Positions 21,329 to 32,955 are shown, counted from the stretch's first letter. The stretch is DNA of 34,928 nucleotides from Rhizomucor pusillus (GCA_900175165.2 FWWN02000311.1:1-34928), one strand, 5' to 3'. Numbers and translations are program-made. Notes: generated from the letters alone by a model not told the origin.

Positions 21329-22251
21329 TTATTTTTTGCCAAAGATCTTTTCAGATTCCTTCTCCAAGTCGAGCTTCTCTCCAAGCATATCCTTGTGTTC
21401 CGAGATCTGGTACAGCAAAGCAACGATCTTGTCGGTATACTCTTCAATGTCTTTCTCCAAGTTCTCTTGTTCTTTAGCAATATCCGCTGCTTCGTCCAGT
21501 ATTTCTTTGCAATCCTCAATCTCAGCGCGTACTTTATCGATCTCCTTTTGCAGTGGTTCATCTTTGGTGGCAGCTGCAGCTAACTTTTGCTTTTCTGCGA
21601 CCTGCATGCGCATCGTGGCAGTCTTTTGGCGCGCTGCTTTTAGTTCTTTGGATTTCTCGTCGAGTTGTCGCCGTACATCTTGGATCTCACGCTCCAAACC
21701 TCGCAGCAGGGTATCGTTGAATTTTTGTTTCAGAGATGTAGGTTCAAAGTGTAACTTCTGTGATGGCGGTGGAGACGTTTTGCAAGTTGATGTTGATGTT
21801 GTTGGTGAGTGCCGGCCGGTTTCGACTATTGATCGACTCTGCACAATATTGCTAGGCGATAATGCATGACGTTTGGGTGTTTCAGAGAGTGCCGGTCGAC
21901 GTAACTTGGTTGTCTTTGTCTCAGGTGTCTTTACATCTGCTGTCTTTGGTACCTATTGCGTTGACAATGTCAGCTATAATGTACTACGTGCGATCCATTT
22001 TTTGTAATCTCAATGTATGTGTATATGTACAATGATCTTGTTTGTAACTGTTCGCAAAGGACTGCTTTCGACTTGCGGTGAGGGATCTCGACTTGATTTG
22101 AGCTAGATCCAATTGTTAGCATCGATGGGATAGACAGGGGATTTCTTAAGGCTTGACAACAACGAACAAATCTTTGCTGTTCACAGTTACATACACTTGC
22201 AGTCTCTCGTATAGGTGATGATACCGGTGATTCGTTTTCTGCGCCTGCCAT
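21329..22251 (-). CDS. Coiled-coil protein with CDK-type phosphosites
   Basis: Three exons on the minus strand, 22251-22195, 22102-22031 and 21952-21329, with phase-0 GT-AG introns of 92 and 78 nt; 250 aa. The first 100 residues are disordered and Ser/Thr-Pro rich, including SPIR, SPLR and TPKR, which fit the full CDK consensus. From about residue 115 to the end the chain is a long coiled coil (LLRGLEREIQDVRRQLDEK, then KEIDKVRAEIEDCKEILDE, then DIEEYTDKIVALLYQI). Such a layout is common in kinetochore, spindle and meiotic proteins, but I could not assign a family. The intron choices are supported by phase and by the continuity of the SP-rich segment. Confidence 0.78.
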
Positions 22252-22595
22252 GTTTTACGGGGTGGGAGAAGGATCAGAGTTGGTCAAAGGTCAAGAGTGG
22301 GACTTATGCTCCGGAAACGCGTTGACGGTCACGCAAGCATTCCGCCAGCTATCTAGCCCAGGCAGCTAGGCAGCCAGGCAGCTAAGCCCAGAGCGCGCTG
22401 CGGGCAAGAAAAAAGTCAGTTTCTGTAACACTGCAAGATCAGTAAAAAAGAAAATAAGAACGAAATAGAAACTTTTGGAAAAAAGAAATACTCATTTTCA
22501 TTACTGCATCCTAATAATGAGGGAGTTGAAACAACGATAATGGACATGAGATGCTTAAATTACAAAGGGACCAAGAAAGAATAGAGAAGAGAAAT
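22252..22595. other. Intergenic region with short GC-rich repeat
   Basis: This 344-bp gap holds the 3' region of the chitin deacetylase and the promoter of the coiled-coil gene. At 22347-22390 the hexamer CAGCTA and variants (GGCAGCTAGG, GGCAGCCAGG, GGCAGCTAAG) recur almost in tandem. No gene was seen. Confidence 0.5.
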
Positions 22596-24002
22596 CTAGG
22601 CAAATACTGCGACAGCAAAGAGAGCAGCGATGAACAAGGGGCCGTTCAAAGCCAAGGCAGAAGCGGCACTCTTGTCTTGGGAGGAAGACTGGCCAGATGC
22701 AGAGGGCACGACGCCGGAACCAGTGGCGGTGGAAGCGTTCTTAGTGTACTGTTCAAAAGTCGGGAAAGTGATGGACTCCTCAACGTAAGGGTGCGAGATA
22801 TTCATGCAGGTAGGAACGTCAACGATGTGCTTGTAGGCACCCTTGAGACCGGGATAGTGATCGACGGCAAAGGTCATGGTCTGGTTGTTAATCTCGTGGG
22901 CGAGGATGATAGCGCCGCTGTTGGCAAAAGTACCGTTCTTGCCCATCTCGATAAAGTTCTTGTAGTTCTGATCGACAGTCTGGGCGGTGACACCGGCGAC
23001 AGTGCCAGCGGCCCAGTCATCGGTATCAATGTTCCAGAGGACAGCAGTCAAGTTGAGCTGAGTAGCGATCCATCGGACTCGGTCGTCCAAATCACCTTGT
23101 GCCTAATTTTGGGGGGTCGGTTACAACCATGGAAACATGGGAAGCCTGGACAATAAAATGACTTACAGGGCGCCAGTACTTTGGAGTTAGGCCGGTAACA
23201 TACTTGATAGCCTTTTGCGTATAGTACAATTCTGCCAAGACTTCCTGGTTGCTTAGCGTTGTCATAAGCTGGTGAGACCAGGTGTGACCTGCAACGTGGT
23301 GACCGTCCTTGACACCACGCAGAGCACCGTACGGCCAAGCCAAGACGTTGGAACCAATGTAGAACATGGATGCCTTTTGCTTGTTTTCGGCCAAAAAGTC
23401 GTAAAAGGCATTATGAGAGCAGTTGGGACCATCGTCGTAAGTCTGGACACAATGAAATTAGTTAGTAAAAATAAGGGTTAGCCAAATTTTGGCAAAATAA
23501 AATGAGGCGCTGCTGCAGCTATATAACTTGAACTTACCAAGCCAAGCGTCTCGGGCTCAGGGCAGGCGTAGATATCAGCGTTGACTCCAGACAACTTGGG
23601 AGTCATACAGCCGGTAGCACTCCACCAGCAGTCAGGATCTTGGGCGTTGTTGTACGAAGTCATGTCCAGACCTCCCGCGGCGGTCAACTTGCGAGGCTGA
23701 ATGTTGGGTGCTTTTGTCCAGTCGATCGAGTTGTACAGCGCCTGGAACTCTGCCGAGGTGTTCATGTTATTGGTGGTAGCGGTTTGCCAGATCAAAGGCC
23801 ACTGCGACTGATCGATAATGTAATCAGAAGTGTAGTATTGGCACTCGGCGTTCACATCATAGGAAGTTGTTTGAGGGATATCGGGGATAGTGATTTTGGT
23901 GGGATCAGTGTTGCTAGTGTAGTTAGTCTTGACTTCAGCTTGCACGCCGAGGATTGCGGTAGTCAAAACGGCGGCGGCAGCTGCTTTCCAGTGGAGTGCC
24001 AT
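22596..24002 (-). CDS. Chitin deacetylase, GPI-anchored (CE4 family)
   Basis: Three exons on the minus strand, 24002-23538, 23442-23167 and 23102-22596, with phase-0 GT-AG introns of 95 and 64 nt; 415 aa. A signal peptide of about 22 residues (cleavage after GVQA) is followed by a 130-residue N-terminal region. The NodB catalytic domain has motif 1 TYDDGP (about 156-161, the two metal/base Asp residues), motif 2 HTWSH (208-212, metal ligands), motif 3 KYWRP, motif 4 NIDTDDW (about 271-277) and motif 5 ILAHE. The C-terminus is Ser-rich and ends in a hydrophobic tail (LFIAALFAVAVFA), as expected for a GPI anchor. The enzyme converts nascent chitin to chitosan, a main wall polymer of Mucoromycota. 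Several Asn-X-Thr/Ser sites are present. After YWRP the sequence is AQGD rather than the PYGD I would expect. Confidence 0.95.
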
Positions 24003-24334
24003 TGCTTAAGGAACGTCTAACGAAGAGAGGGAAGGGAAGGGAAGGAACAAGGAGAACAAGGAGGAAGGGCGCTGATTATCTCCCATGCAGGCGCCTTTAA
24101 ATATTCTTTTACCGGGTATTCAACAAATTTCTTGTGTCTCCATCGCCAATCTTTATTTAGCAATTTCTTGCGATTGGATGATCCCTCGGGGTGACACCTG
24201 TTAACATGGTGGAGTGTACGTGCATTTTCTCCGAAATTGGTCGATTCGTTCTCCTTCTTGACATTCTAAAGCGAACGCCACCGGATGGATGCAGAAAAAA
24301 GTAATAACCTGGTATATATAATGTTCCTTTTTTA
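24003..24334. promoter_or_regulatory. Upstream region of chitin deacetylase
   Basis: A 332-bp gap between the chitin deacetylase start and the stop of the PHD-finger gene. Just before the start codon (24025-24070) the + strand is a run of GGAAG/GGAA units, so the minus-strand leader is pyrimidine-rich. No coding region is seen. Confidence 0.4.
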
Positions 24335-25875
24335 TCATTTCGATGAATTCATCCCAAACTTGCGCTGAAATTGAATCAGATCGCAAGTTACACGCTCCAT
24401 GATATCTAAAACCGACTCTTGCTCATGTGATGATTTAATTGGCATAGGCGTCACTGGGCTTGCCAGCGTATTATCTTCTTCGTTGAGCGGTAACGTTGAC
24501 GCGCTGCTCAGCGACGAGCATGTAGAATCCGACCTCGGCCGACCCTTGATAGACAGATCTTCCTGTAATTTTGTGATATACTCAAAAATCTGCTTGGCAC
24601 GCTTATTCATGTCGGCGATCGACATTTTAGGATTAGGGTATTTAATGCGAGCGGGCACGGTATCATCTTGCGTCGGCAGGCCGTCTTCGTCCCAGTAGGA
24701 TGCTGGCGCTGCCACCGGCGATAACGGATCATCTTGCGGCGTAGACGGCCGGGGCGATCCTTTGCTGTGGTGTGGTGTCTTTTTGCGGGGAGATGTGTTG
24801 ACAGTTTTGCGGGACCTGGATGATGACTTTTTGTTGTTTGTGCGAGATGATGCAGGTGATGCGGGAACTTCCTCCGGAAGGGGTGACATGGTTTCGCCAC
24901 TGCGAGAGCGCTCGTCAGCTTCGCTTGCAAGTTCGTCGGTTAGGATTGGATGATGATGATTTTCCTCGGCGGTCGAATCTTCGTCTGTTGCCCTGTGCCT
25001 CGTGGCACGCTGATTCCTGGTTGTCATGGGTGATTTTGGCAGATTGGCGGCTCTCCCGTTCGGTTTCCGTCGCTTGGAAGATCGACCCGCCGTCGCCGCG
25101 GCCGCCGATTCGTCCGTTGTCTTTGCTACAATGATTATTCCCTCAAATCAATTTCTCAAGTTTCAAATTATGCAAAATCCAGGTACATACTGCTGCTTGA
25201 CGGCGCCATCCGTTTATGGTCTGTATGTCCGTTTGGATTATATCCACGTTTGTAACTGTTGTGGACAAAAGGAATGAGAGAAAAAAAAATTATTCTGCCG
25301 CCCCTTTCATTTGGCAATTCTAAACCCTACCGGCCGTGGCTCTTGTAAAGAATGTGATTGTCTGGTTGGCACTGGTCGCAGTAATACAGTTCTGGCATCT
25401 CTTGCTCTGTCAAACCAACACAGTCGCAGTGCTGCCAGACTTCGCACTTGTCGCATTGCACCATCAGCCCTACGTTGTCTGGATAATCGTATCAGTAAAA
25501 TTGGTTCTTTTGGACAAAGCGTTATATCTTTTATATATTTCTCACGTTGTTCGCCGCAGAGACACCGGGTGATCGATAGGCCGTCCGAGCTGGCATCGTC
25601 GTCGTCTTCGTCGTCTTCTTCGTCACCACCGTCTCTTCCATGCTCCTCCTCGTCCTCCTCGTCCTCCTCTTCTTCGTCTTCGTCTTCGGTGTCGCGATTG
25701 GGAACAGTGGCATTCTGTGGCTGCGCCAATGACCGGGTTGTGGGTTTCCTCAATGCCGCCGCCGTCTGTTTCCGTACACTACGACGAGCTGGTGCAGCTG
25801 CAACAAACAAGCGAGATCAGAAAACGCGGAGTGGCAAAAGCTTTGAGCGTGCAAAGGAAGCAGTAACTTACTCAT
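24335..25875 (-). CDS. PHD-finger chromatin protein (Cti6-like)
   Basis: Five exons on the minus strand, 25875-25872 (ATGA), 25797-25546, 25478-25331, 25255-25191 and 25125-24335; GT-AG introns of 74, 67, 75 and 65 nt; 419 aa. After a basic N-terminus comes an acidic tract of about 35 residues. A C4HC3 PHD finger then spans the exon 2-3 junction: [21 protein letters not shown] and YYCDQCQ supply the eight zinc ligands. The finger is followed by [13 protein letters not shown], then a long Ser/Pro/basic region and a final helix-rich segment ([14 protein letters not shown]). The finger most resembles the Cti6/PHF-type that reads methylated H3K4, and Cti6 belongs to the Rpd3L deacetylase complex; that assignment is an inference. 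The short first exon is supported by phase and by the acceptor at 25798. Confidence 0.86.
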
Positions 25876-26871
25876 TACGAAATGTTAAGGTAGTGGAGCG
25901 TGTGTAAAACGGAATGTCGAGGGGAGAAGGTTTGAACTAAAAAGGACCTGGAAATATATCTGGCTGCTGCTGTTATACACAAATCTCGGTACGGCAATGC
26001 GGCGGCGGACTTGACTGGCTTGCGCCTACGGAGCCGCTCCGATGATGATTGATCCAAGCACACAGCACAGTGGTGTTGGAAAATGATAGCTAAATGTATG
26101 TTGTCGCGCCATCCTGTATCATTTACACACACCTGCTTTGTTTGACATTTGAGTGGTGGTCTTGTGAGTCCTTGGTCATTGCCTATTTGGAAGTCCATTT
26201 CGTGCTACGCTTATCTCCTCCCCAACTACTGTACATCTCGTTGAAGCATTCAGAATCCGTAGCACTTTTTGTCCCTTCTGACACGCGAGTGCCTCACCAT
26301 TTTGAACTTCGAATGAGCTATATTGACTGCGGTTTCGATTCATATTTACCAAATGGCATACCTTCTGCGGAAGGAAGCATAGCTATGCACAGTTCGGAGA
26401 TGTAGTTGGGAATCGGCATGGCAGCAGCCGTGAGGCGGATGTCTCCGAGCACAGACGACATTACCTTTTGAATTTTACGGAGGTTTATCAATGTCAACTA
26501 GTTAGATACGAGTGCAGAGCTCTATGGTAACGTTAAGTCATCCTTGGGACATCGAGTCTGGCTGTTCTTTGTTATTGGTGCATCAGTAGTGAGTCATTCT
26601 CCTAATGTATTCAAAATATCCAAGCTTCCATTGTAACAAGATGCATGGTGAAAACTTCGATTAAATAAAGAGACTTCGATTATATTCAGTTTTTGGTTAC
26701 AGTGCCTCGTGTTTGAATGGACCTATTCTACAATTCTTATTTGCTAAACCTTCGGAAACATATGATCACATCGATTCAAATACATAAAATACGACACAGA
26801 TAAAGGTTTCACATCATTAGAAATACAATTACTACCACAATGCAATAATTTCCTGCTATGCAAACATCTAT
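25876..26871. other. Intergenic interval of 1.0 kb
   Basis: Separates the PHD-finger gene start from the tricalbin stop, both on the minus strand, and so should contain the PHD gene promoter. A plus-strand frame at 26094-26405 ends without recognisable domains. AT-rich sequence at 26630-26870 is probably the tricalbin 3' flank. No RNA gene or repeat was seen. Confidence 0.4.
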
Positions 26872-29800
26872 TCATTGATGGAATTGTATCTTGACACGGA
26901 TCTCGCCATGCCCTGAAGGATATAATGGTAGCCACTGATCCTTGCTAGTCACACCTTGCTGCGGTTGGATCAACTCCCATAGATTCCATTGACAATGTCC
27001 AAGCTCAACCGAGGAACCGAAACGATTGTGGTCTTTAACCTTGAAATCAATGATCGTTGGTTTACTGGAAACACTGTATTGAAACGTTTCGTTCCTGGAA
27101 AAACAAGATAGTGAATATCATAAAGAAAAGCCTTGTATAGACCGGATTTGAATTGAGTTCTTTACCATTCAGGTGACAGCGTCTTCTTGACATATTTGGT
27201 CTTGTGCACTTGACTCTTGCCTATCCGGACGCGCACAAACGGGTCACTTGTGCCACTCTTGTCTACTCCACGCAAATCGCGTGCCTCTACAAGGCATATC
27301 GAGACATGGCCATCGACACCCGTTGTAGTCTCGTTGCCTCCGCCGCGAATTGTTTGGAAGGACATTATGCTGGATGCTTCCGATTGGGTGCGCTGATGGT
27401 GGCGCGACTGGTTATTCAGGTTTTGCAACGAGTCACTTCTTGGTCTTGTAATCGATAGCGACGGCTTTAGCTGAGAAGGCGCCGGAGGTGGAGTTTGCGG
27501 CGCTGGTTGAAGCATATTCCTAGGGCGCATGGCAGCTGCAGAATTCGGCGATAGTGTGTTACTTGAGGTTGGACTTGGCATGATACTAGTTGATGCAAGA
27601 CGCGTGTCTCCAAGTACTGATGTGTGCGTCTTTTTGCGAATTAATAATTGTGGTTGCCACAGGAATCTGACTCGAATGTATCCAGTGACACCTGCTACAC
27701 CGTCTAGCGGGATGTTTACTTGTTTTGCCACAAAACTTTCCACCATGTCACCGCGCAGAGTTATGCCTCCAGAGCCCAAAGGTACACGGCCGCCAAATCT
27801 GTTCCAGTCGAATACTTCCAGTCGGAAACTGGCAGTGACTCTGGATTGCTGACAACAAACAAGTTTAGCATTATTAATCGCACATTACAAAGTATATGCC
27901 TTGTATAAGAGGATACTTACAATGGGTACTGTAAATGTCTCATTTTTCCATACAGGATTGACGGTCTTCTTGATAGCTTCGCTCTTGTGCACTTCTGAAC
28001 CGTTTACTGTAAAGATAACGTAAGGGTCGCTAGTGCCGGATTTATCGGCTGCCATCAGATTCTTTCCATCCAGTAACGTCACCGTTAGCTGTCCTTGGTT
28101 GTCCAGACTTTCGCTAGGATCTAGCGTAAAATTAATTAGGGGGGCAAAGTCGAAACTAAGCCTAATACGGCCATCCCCGCCAAGAGTGCCATGCAGCTCA
28201 AACCATTCGCCGTCGTCTTCAGCTTCCTGGTTTTCTTCGTCATCTTGCTCTTTATCTCCTAGCGATTTGCTGCGACGCTTCCTTTGGATTTGTCGCACAA
28301 TATCGCTGACCTTGCCGATCCAGAATCCTAACTTTTCGTCGCTCTTTTCCGTTGCATCTGCAGGCTTTACTTCTACAGCTACTCGTGAAAAATCGGCCTC
28401 TTTGACGAATGCATCAGATGTTTCATTAAATGTAAGCGTACGGCCCTTTAGCTTGGTCGTGGTAAATTGAGGTAGCAAAGAATCGACGATCAGAGCACAG
28501 TAAGCATGTTCTGCGTGTGGAAGTTTGACTTCATGTATCTTGACTGTCAGGATGCCAGAGTTGTATGCAAATAAGTCTACAAGATTGTCAGGTGTGCGCC
28601 GAATTGGGCAATCATGCAGATCACGTTCCGGAACTTCGCCCGAAGTTGGCAACGCTATCGAGGGATAAAATTCTGCAGAGTAGCGTAGCTCGCCTTTGGT
28701 CGTCTTGCGGTCTGAAGATCGAAGCGGAACCCATCTATATTGCGTTGTGAGAGGCAGGCACTTTGATATTGCCGTTTGTTATTGCTTACTCATCGATTTT
28801 GCGGCCGGTCGATTCATACCACTTTATCTTGTCCTCCTCTTCAGATTCGGATTCTTTGACACGCTGGCGTACGAGATCCTTCATAGACAAGACAGTGAAG
28901 CCCAAGCTTCTGTCTTTGCCTTTGGCCTCCCAATCCATGACTTCAAGGACAAGATCTTCCTTGTGTGAGTGGACAGGCACGTAAAGTGTCTCGCCCCATT
29001 CAGGATCCAAGTTATTGTCAACAACTTCGGTGCGCGCCCGAACTTGAGCTCCAGAGCGTACACGGACATACGGATCTGATTTGCTCGTAATACCTTCCAC
29101 GTTACGAAGATCCTTGGCTCCCCAGCATACGAGTTTCACGACACCAACGGGAGGGTCTACACATGGATGTTAGTTTATAAACAATGAGGCATTTTTGCGG
29201 TTTTCTAAACTCACTGTATAATCCATGACCACCCATGGCTTCCGAAAGTCCTGTCATCACAATAGGTTTCCACTGAACGCTCAAACGAATGCGTCCTAGT
29301 AGCTTTGTACCATCCTCCATAGTAAGGTTCCACCATCCGTCGTTTGCTTCCATTTCTTGCATCATATCCACAAGATAGTATTTCCATACACCAATGATTG
29401 GATCCTCTGCAAAGCTGATGCTTTCTCTGACTTCGACTCGGATGTACACGGCCGTCTGGTCCAGTACGACGACCTCTCCCGGTCGCTCAAATTTGGGATT
29501 GGGATTGCGTTTGAATATCGGAGTCGTTATCCTCTCGGTACCGTTGATCAGGACACGAACATAGGAGCTGATTCTGGGAGATCCAAGGTTTCGGCACTCG
29601 TGTACTGTGAACCGGAGGATACCAGAATCTAAATTAACAAGTGTAAGTGTTAGCCAAGGCTTATTGCATTACTGTGTATGTATTATACTTACTTGATTCA
29701 GCCGGAGGTTCAATAGTGCCATCATCTCTTGGAACTGGCTTGGAGACAGGAAGATATCGCATGTCAACTTTTAGTCGGCCGAGAGGTTTTGCATTGTGAC

Positions 29801-31798
29801 GGAGATCAAGTTCTCTATGTTTTGGAGGTGAATCACATGTAAAAGAGAGGGTAGTTAATGTATGAAAAGATACATACAATCCTTCCCGTGCATAGTTGTG
29901 CTCATCCTCCAGCTGCTTGAGTTCAAAATTAGCGCGACCAATTCGACGATCCTTTGATCCGCCCGTCTGGTTTCGAAGCTCCAAAGACAAAAGCGAGTTG
30001 AGGTTATTCAACATTAAAAAGTGCGTCTCGTTCCATCGAGGCTCGGTAGTGTTGTATTGCGTGCTTGTACGTCCAAGCTCCTGTGCCTTGTTGAGATAGA
30101 ATCGAATGTAAGGGTTCACGGTGCCAGAGACTTCTCTAGAATCGAGGGCTGTTGCATAATAGACAGTAATTGCTAGAACTCCGTTTGCTTGGGCTATTGT
30201 TTTCTGCTTAATGGATACTTCGATTCCTTTAACCCGATGAGTGGTAAAGACTTACTGATATCCAATTCTCCAGAGAAGAATTTTTCGACATCAAAAGAGA
30301 ACACATTGGGGTAATACATCATTGGTCCTAAAATAGCATGTACTTGATCGCGAACAAAGCTCTGAAGACCGGGTATCTAGATCATTAAGAGTGCATATGT
30401 TAATCTCATGAATCTGAAATAACCATGGGCATTTATGCTTACATTTGTTACATCGAATCCAAACGTCTCGCCACCAATGGGTTTTAGGACATAGTCAAAC
30501 TTTGGTTTGCGCATAAAACATGCGTCCACCACCTTGATATGCGGGAAATTACTCATAAACTTGAGTTTGACACGCATCTCGCCCATGAAACTCATATCCT
30601 CCACGAGGACTGGTATTCCGGCGCCAACCATTCCTTTTCCAAGACGAATCGACAATACAACTTTTGGACTAACTGCCTTTGCGATTCGAGTTTTTGACAT
30701 GTGCGTCGTATCTTCGGGCTTAAAGGTAACAGTCCAGTCCATGCACTAACAATTCACGTGAGCATCTAAGGCGACAAAGTGTAACTCCAGTAGACCTACC
30801 ACAGTGTCTGGTGCGGTCTCGTGGATCGTTTTGACATTCTCGACGCGGAATGGTTTAGATCCGAGCGTAAATGTAGTAAGTCGTACAGAATCCAAAAATC
30901 CGGGCAAGTAATCGACAAGATACGTGTCAATGTTTTCAATGACGTAGGCACTCAAAACTGGTTCAAAAATCAGCCAAAACTCTTGCAAAAAGCTGTTCAG
31001 CCATTCCACAGGCTCAACATCTTGCTCCAGAGACCTCGCTCTTATTAACTCTCGCTGGATATCGTCCCGTGCATGACGATCGAATCTATGCGTTGTTATT
31101 CTATTGAAAGTGACTAACAGGCACACGTGAGATATCTAGCGAGGTTATCCGAGTATTCCTGGACAAGATAACGTACGCACGAAGAGAAACCCGATACAAA
31201 ATGTGACTATGCCACCACCGAGTTTGCCAAGCACCCAGAATGCAACGCCAATTAGGAAAACGGCACCTGCATGATTCCAGTCATCCTTGTACAACAAAGC
31301 GGAAACGGCCCGTTCTAATGCATCTTCCGCCTTCTTTTCTGACGCTGCAAGTTGGAAGGGACCTCCAGGATTTGGCTGGCTTGAGAGGGCCGTCCACCCA
31401 ACTCGATACCATTCAGGAATACGTGATACTTGAGGAGCTTGCGGCGTGTAAAGCGTTCGAGGTGTTGCGGCGCTTGGCTTTCGGACGTGCTTTGTCTTGA
31501 CAGGTTGAATAACTGGTTTCTTTTGAGCAGCAGAAAGCGCGTCCTTGATTTGGTTGACATCGCTCGTGCCGAGTTCGGTCTGGAGACCGGTTTGCTTGTT
31601 GCCTAAATTACGGAAGTCGGGTAGGACAATGTCGCTGTTAATTGCCTCTCGCTTGGCGGAAATGGACTCGTCAGGGTCAAAGGAATAGACAGCTGTATCA
31701 GCTTGCCGCTGAACTGCGTTTTCGGCGTTTGCCATTGCAACTTGCTCTTCAACCTTCTGACTTCCGTTTAGGCTGGCAGAAGTATCCTCGACATCCAT
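26872..31798 (-). CDS. Tricalbin / extended synaptotagmin (SMP + C2 domains)
   Basis: Eleven exons on the minus strand: 31798-31181, 31135-30800, 30745-30443, 30376-30256, 30193-29878, 29814-29693, 29628-29215, 29156-28790, 28734-27921, 27848-27166, 27094-26872. Phases agree throughout; 1438 aa. A disordered N-terminus (1-170) is followed by a hydrophobic hairpin (about 173-220), then an SMP lipid-transfer domain (about 225-430; HARDDIQRELIRA, VLVEDMSFMGEMRVKLK, LGPMMYYPNVFSFDVEKF). About six C2 domains follow; three keep calcium-loop motifs (SKSDPYVRVR, SGTSDPYVIF, SGTSDPFVRVR). Tricalbins tether cortical ER to the plasma membrane and move lipids. Intron 1 is only 45 nt (31136-31180) and starts GTGCGT; a stronger-looking donor GTACGT 4 bases on is out of phase. 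The frame is open upstream of the chosen ATG, but that stretch is not protein-like. Confidence 0.93.
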
Positions 31799-32686
31799 AT
31801 TTAGATTTTGGGATAAACGGAAGCTCGCGCCGCATTGACGTACACAGAGAGCTACTGCTTCTCCGACAACTATTGCAGATCTTGGCGGATTGAAAACATT
31901 TCCCTTTAAGTTATTCGCGAAAATTACTCTGCAGCTATCGTTGCTATGTGATATATTATACAGGAGAATATAGGTATCATTGTATATGCAAACAATTACA
32001 ATAGGGTGACGCTGACAAAGAGAGATTATTGAGCAATATGTACTACATAGAAATCGTAAAGTGCCGTCGTAAGCGACCATTGTTTAATGTTATCAAATCG
32101 TTGTTAATCTAGTCAATGACCTCCAGTTTGACACACTTCAGGTAAAAAATGGAAGTGTTGAGTCGTCAGGAACACGTCTATATGTTAAGATATTCGCTTT
32201 TTTATAGAATCTGTGATTGAACCATGTGTTCTCCTTCTGGATGCATAAACCATATCTTAGCTTTGAATAGCAGAATTGGCCGATATGATATCGTGCCTAT
32301 GCAGCGCAATGTAGAACAGTCAACTACGTTGATAGATGAAAATCAAATGACAGCTAGGAAACAACGATCGATATTTAGAACCATCAGGAGTCCAGCACCT
32401 GGAGAATGCTTTGTGGTAGAAAACACACATTATACGATATGGATAAGCATAGTTGCACCTCCCAAACAGAGATCCTTCAGACTTCCGGAATTATTCACTT
32501 TCCCATACGAGCACTATTCCAAAGCATGCTCTTGACATTGTGAGCTGATGGACGACGCTCTTTGATCGACATAACAACCATATCATTTCAAATTGCAGGA
32601 CAGATTTGGTAATATAGGGGACGAACACTTTGCATATATTTCCACATCGTATAAAGTGAGAAAAACACAAAGGAATTCGTAGCCGT
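31799..32686. other. Intergenic interval upstream of tricalbin
   Basis: An 888-bp gap between the tricalbin start and the eL39 stop, both on the minus strand. It must contain the tricalbin promoter. A plus-strand coding-like stretch at 32140-32535 is listed separately as a possible arrestin-like relic; no intact gene was found. Confidence 0.4.
32140..32535 (+). pseudogene. Possible arrestin-like relic
   Basis: A frame from about 32142 reads NGSVESSGTRLYVKIFAFL and stops at 32205; a second frame (32224-32535) reads through PAPGECFVVENTHYTIWISI and ends after PELFTFPYEHY. Strand spacing and the LYVKIFAF and PGE...W.I pieces recall arrestin N-domains. The two parts cannot be joined by an obvious intron, so if the reading is right this is a broken copy. 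Evidence is weak. Confidence 0.15.
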
Positions 32687-32955
32687 TTAGATGTTGAGCT
32701 TGGTGTGGCGCCAGTTGCGACGCTTGGCGTTCCAACTACATTCGAGAATACCCTCAGTTACTATGCTACAGCGAAGTGAACATGTCTACATACCGGATCT
32801 TGGTGTCCGACTTCAAGCGGAACCAGTGGGGAAGAGGACGGTTCTGCTTCTGCTTCTTAGCGAGCTTGACCTTGGTACGGAAAGTCTTGTTGGAAGGCTA
32901 AATTGCGCAGAGCATGATGTTGATTAGTCGCTGGTCGTCTCCGAAATGATACCAT
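32687..32955 (-). CDS. RPL39: 60S ribosomal protein eL39
   Basis: Three coding exons on the minus strand, 32955-32953 (ATG only), 32897-32794 and 32735-32687; introns of 55 and 58 nt, GT-AG. The protein is 51 aa, exactly the eL39 length, reading [19 protein letters not shown] and [19 protein letters not shown] and ending WRHTKLNI. eL39 lines the exit tunnel of the large subunit. The start is the only ATG directly followed by a GT donor (GTATCA); it sits at the edge of a GATG tetranucleotide repeat that supplies several other ATG triplets just upstream. Confidence 0.96.

Noticed and set aside
21312..21869. 185-codon plus-strand Ser/Phe-rich frame
   Set aside because: Complement of the coiled-coil exon; its serine-rich content is what Glu/Lys codons give on the other strand.
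22551..23156. 201-codon plus-strand frame opposite the chitin deacetylase
   Set aside because: It mirrors exon 3 of an enzyme with intact CE4 motifs; it has no domain of its own.
25311..25907. 198-codon plus-strand frame rich in serine
   Set aside because: It is the complement of the acidic tract and PHD finger of the minus-strand PHD gene, which has consistent exon phases and zinc ligands.
31799..32080. In-frame N-terminal extension of tricalbin to an ATG at 32080
   Set aside because: The extension is Cys/Ile/Tyr-rich without resemblance to tricalbin N-termini; the ATG at 31798 gives a typical disordered acidic start.
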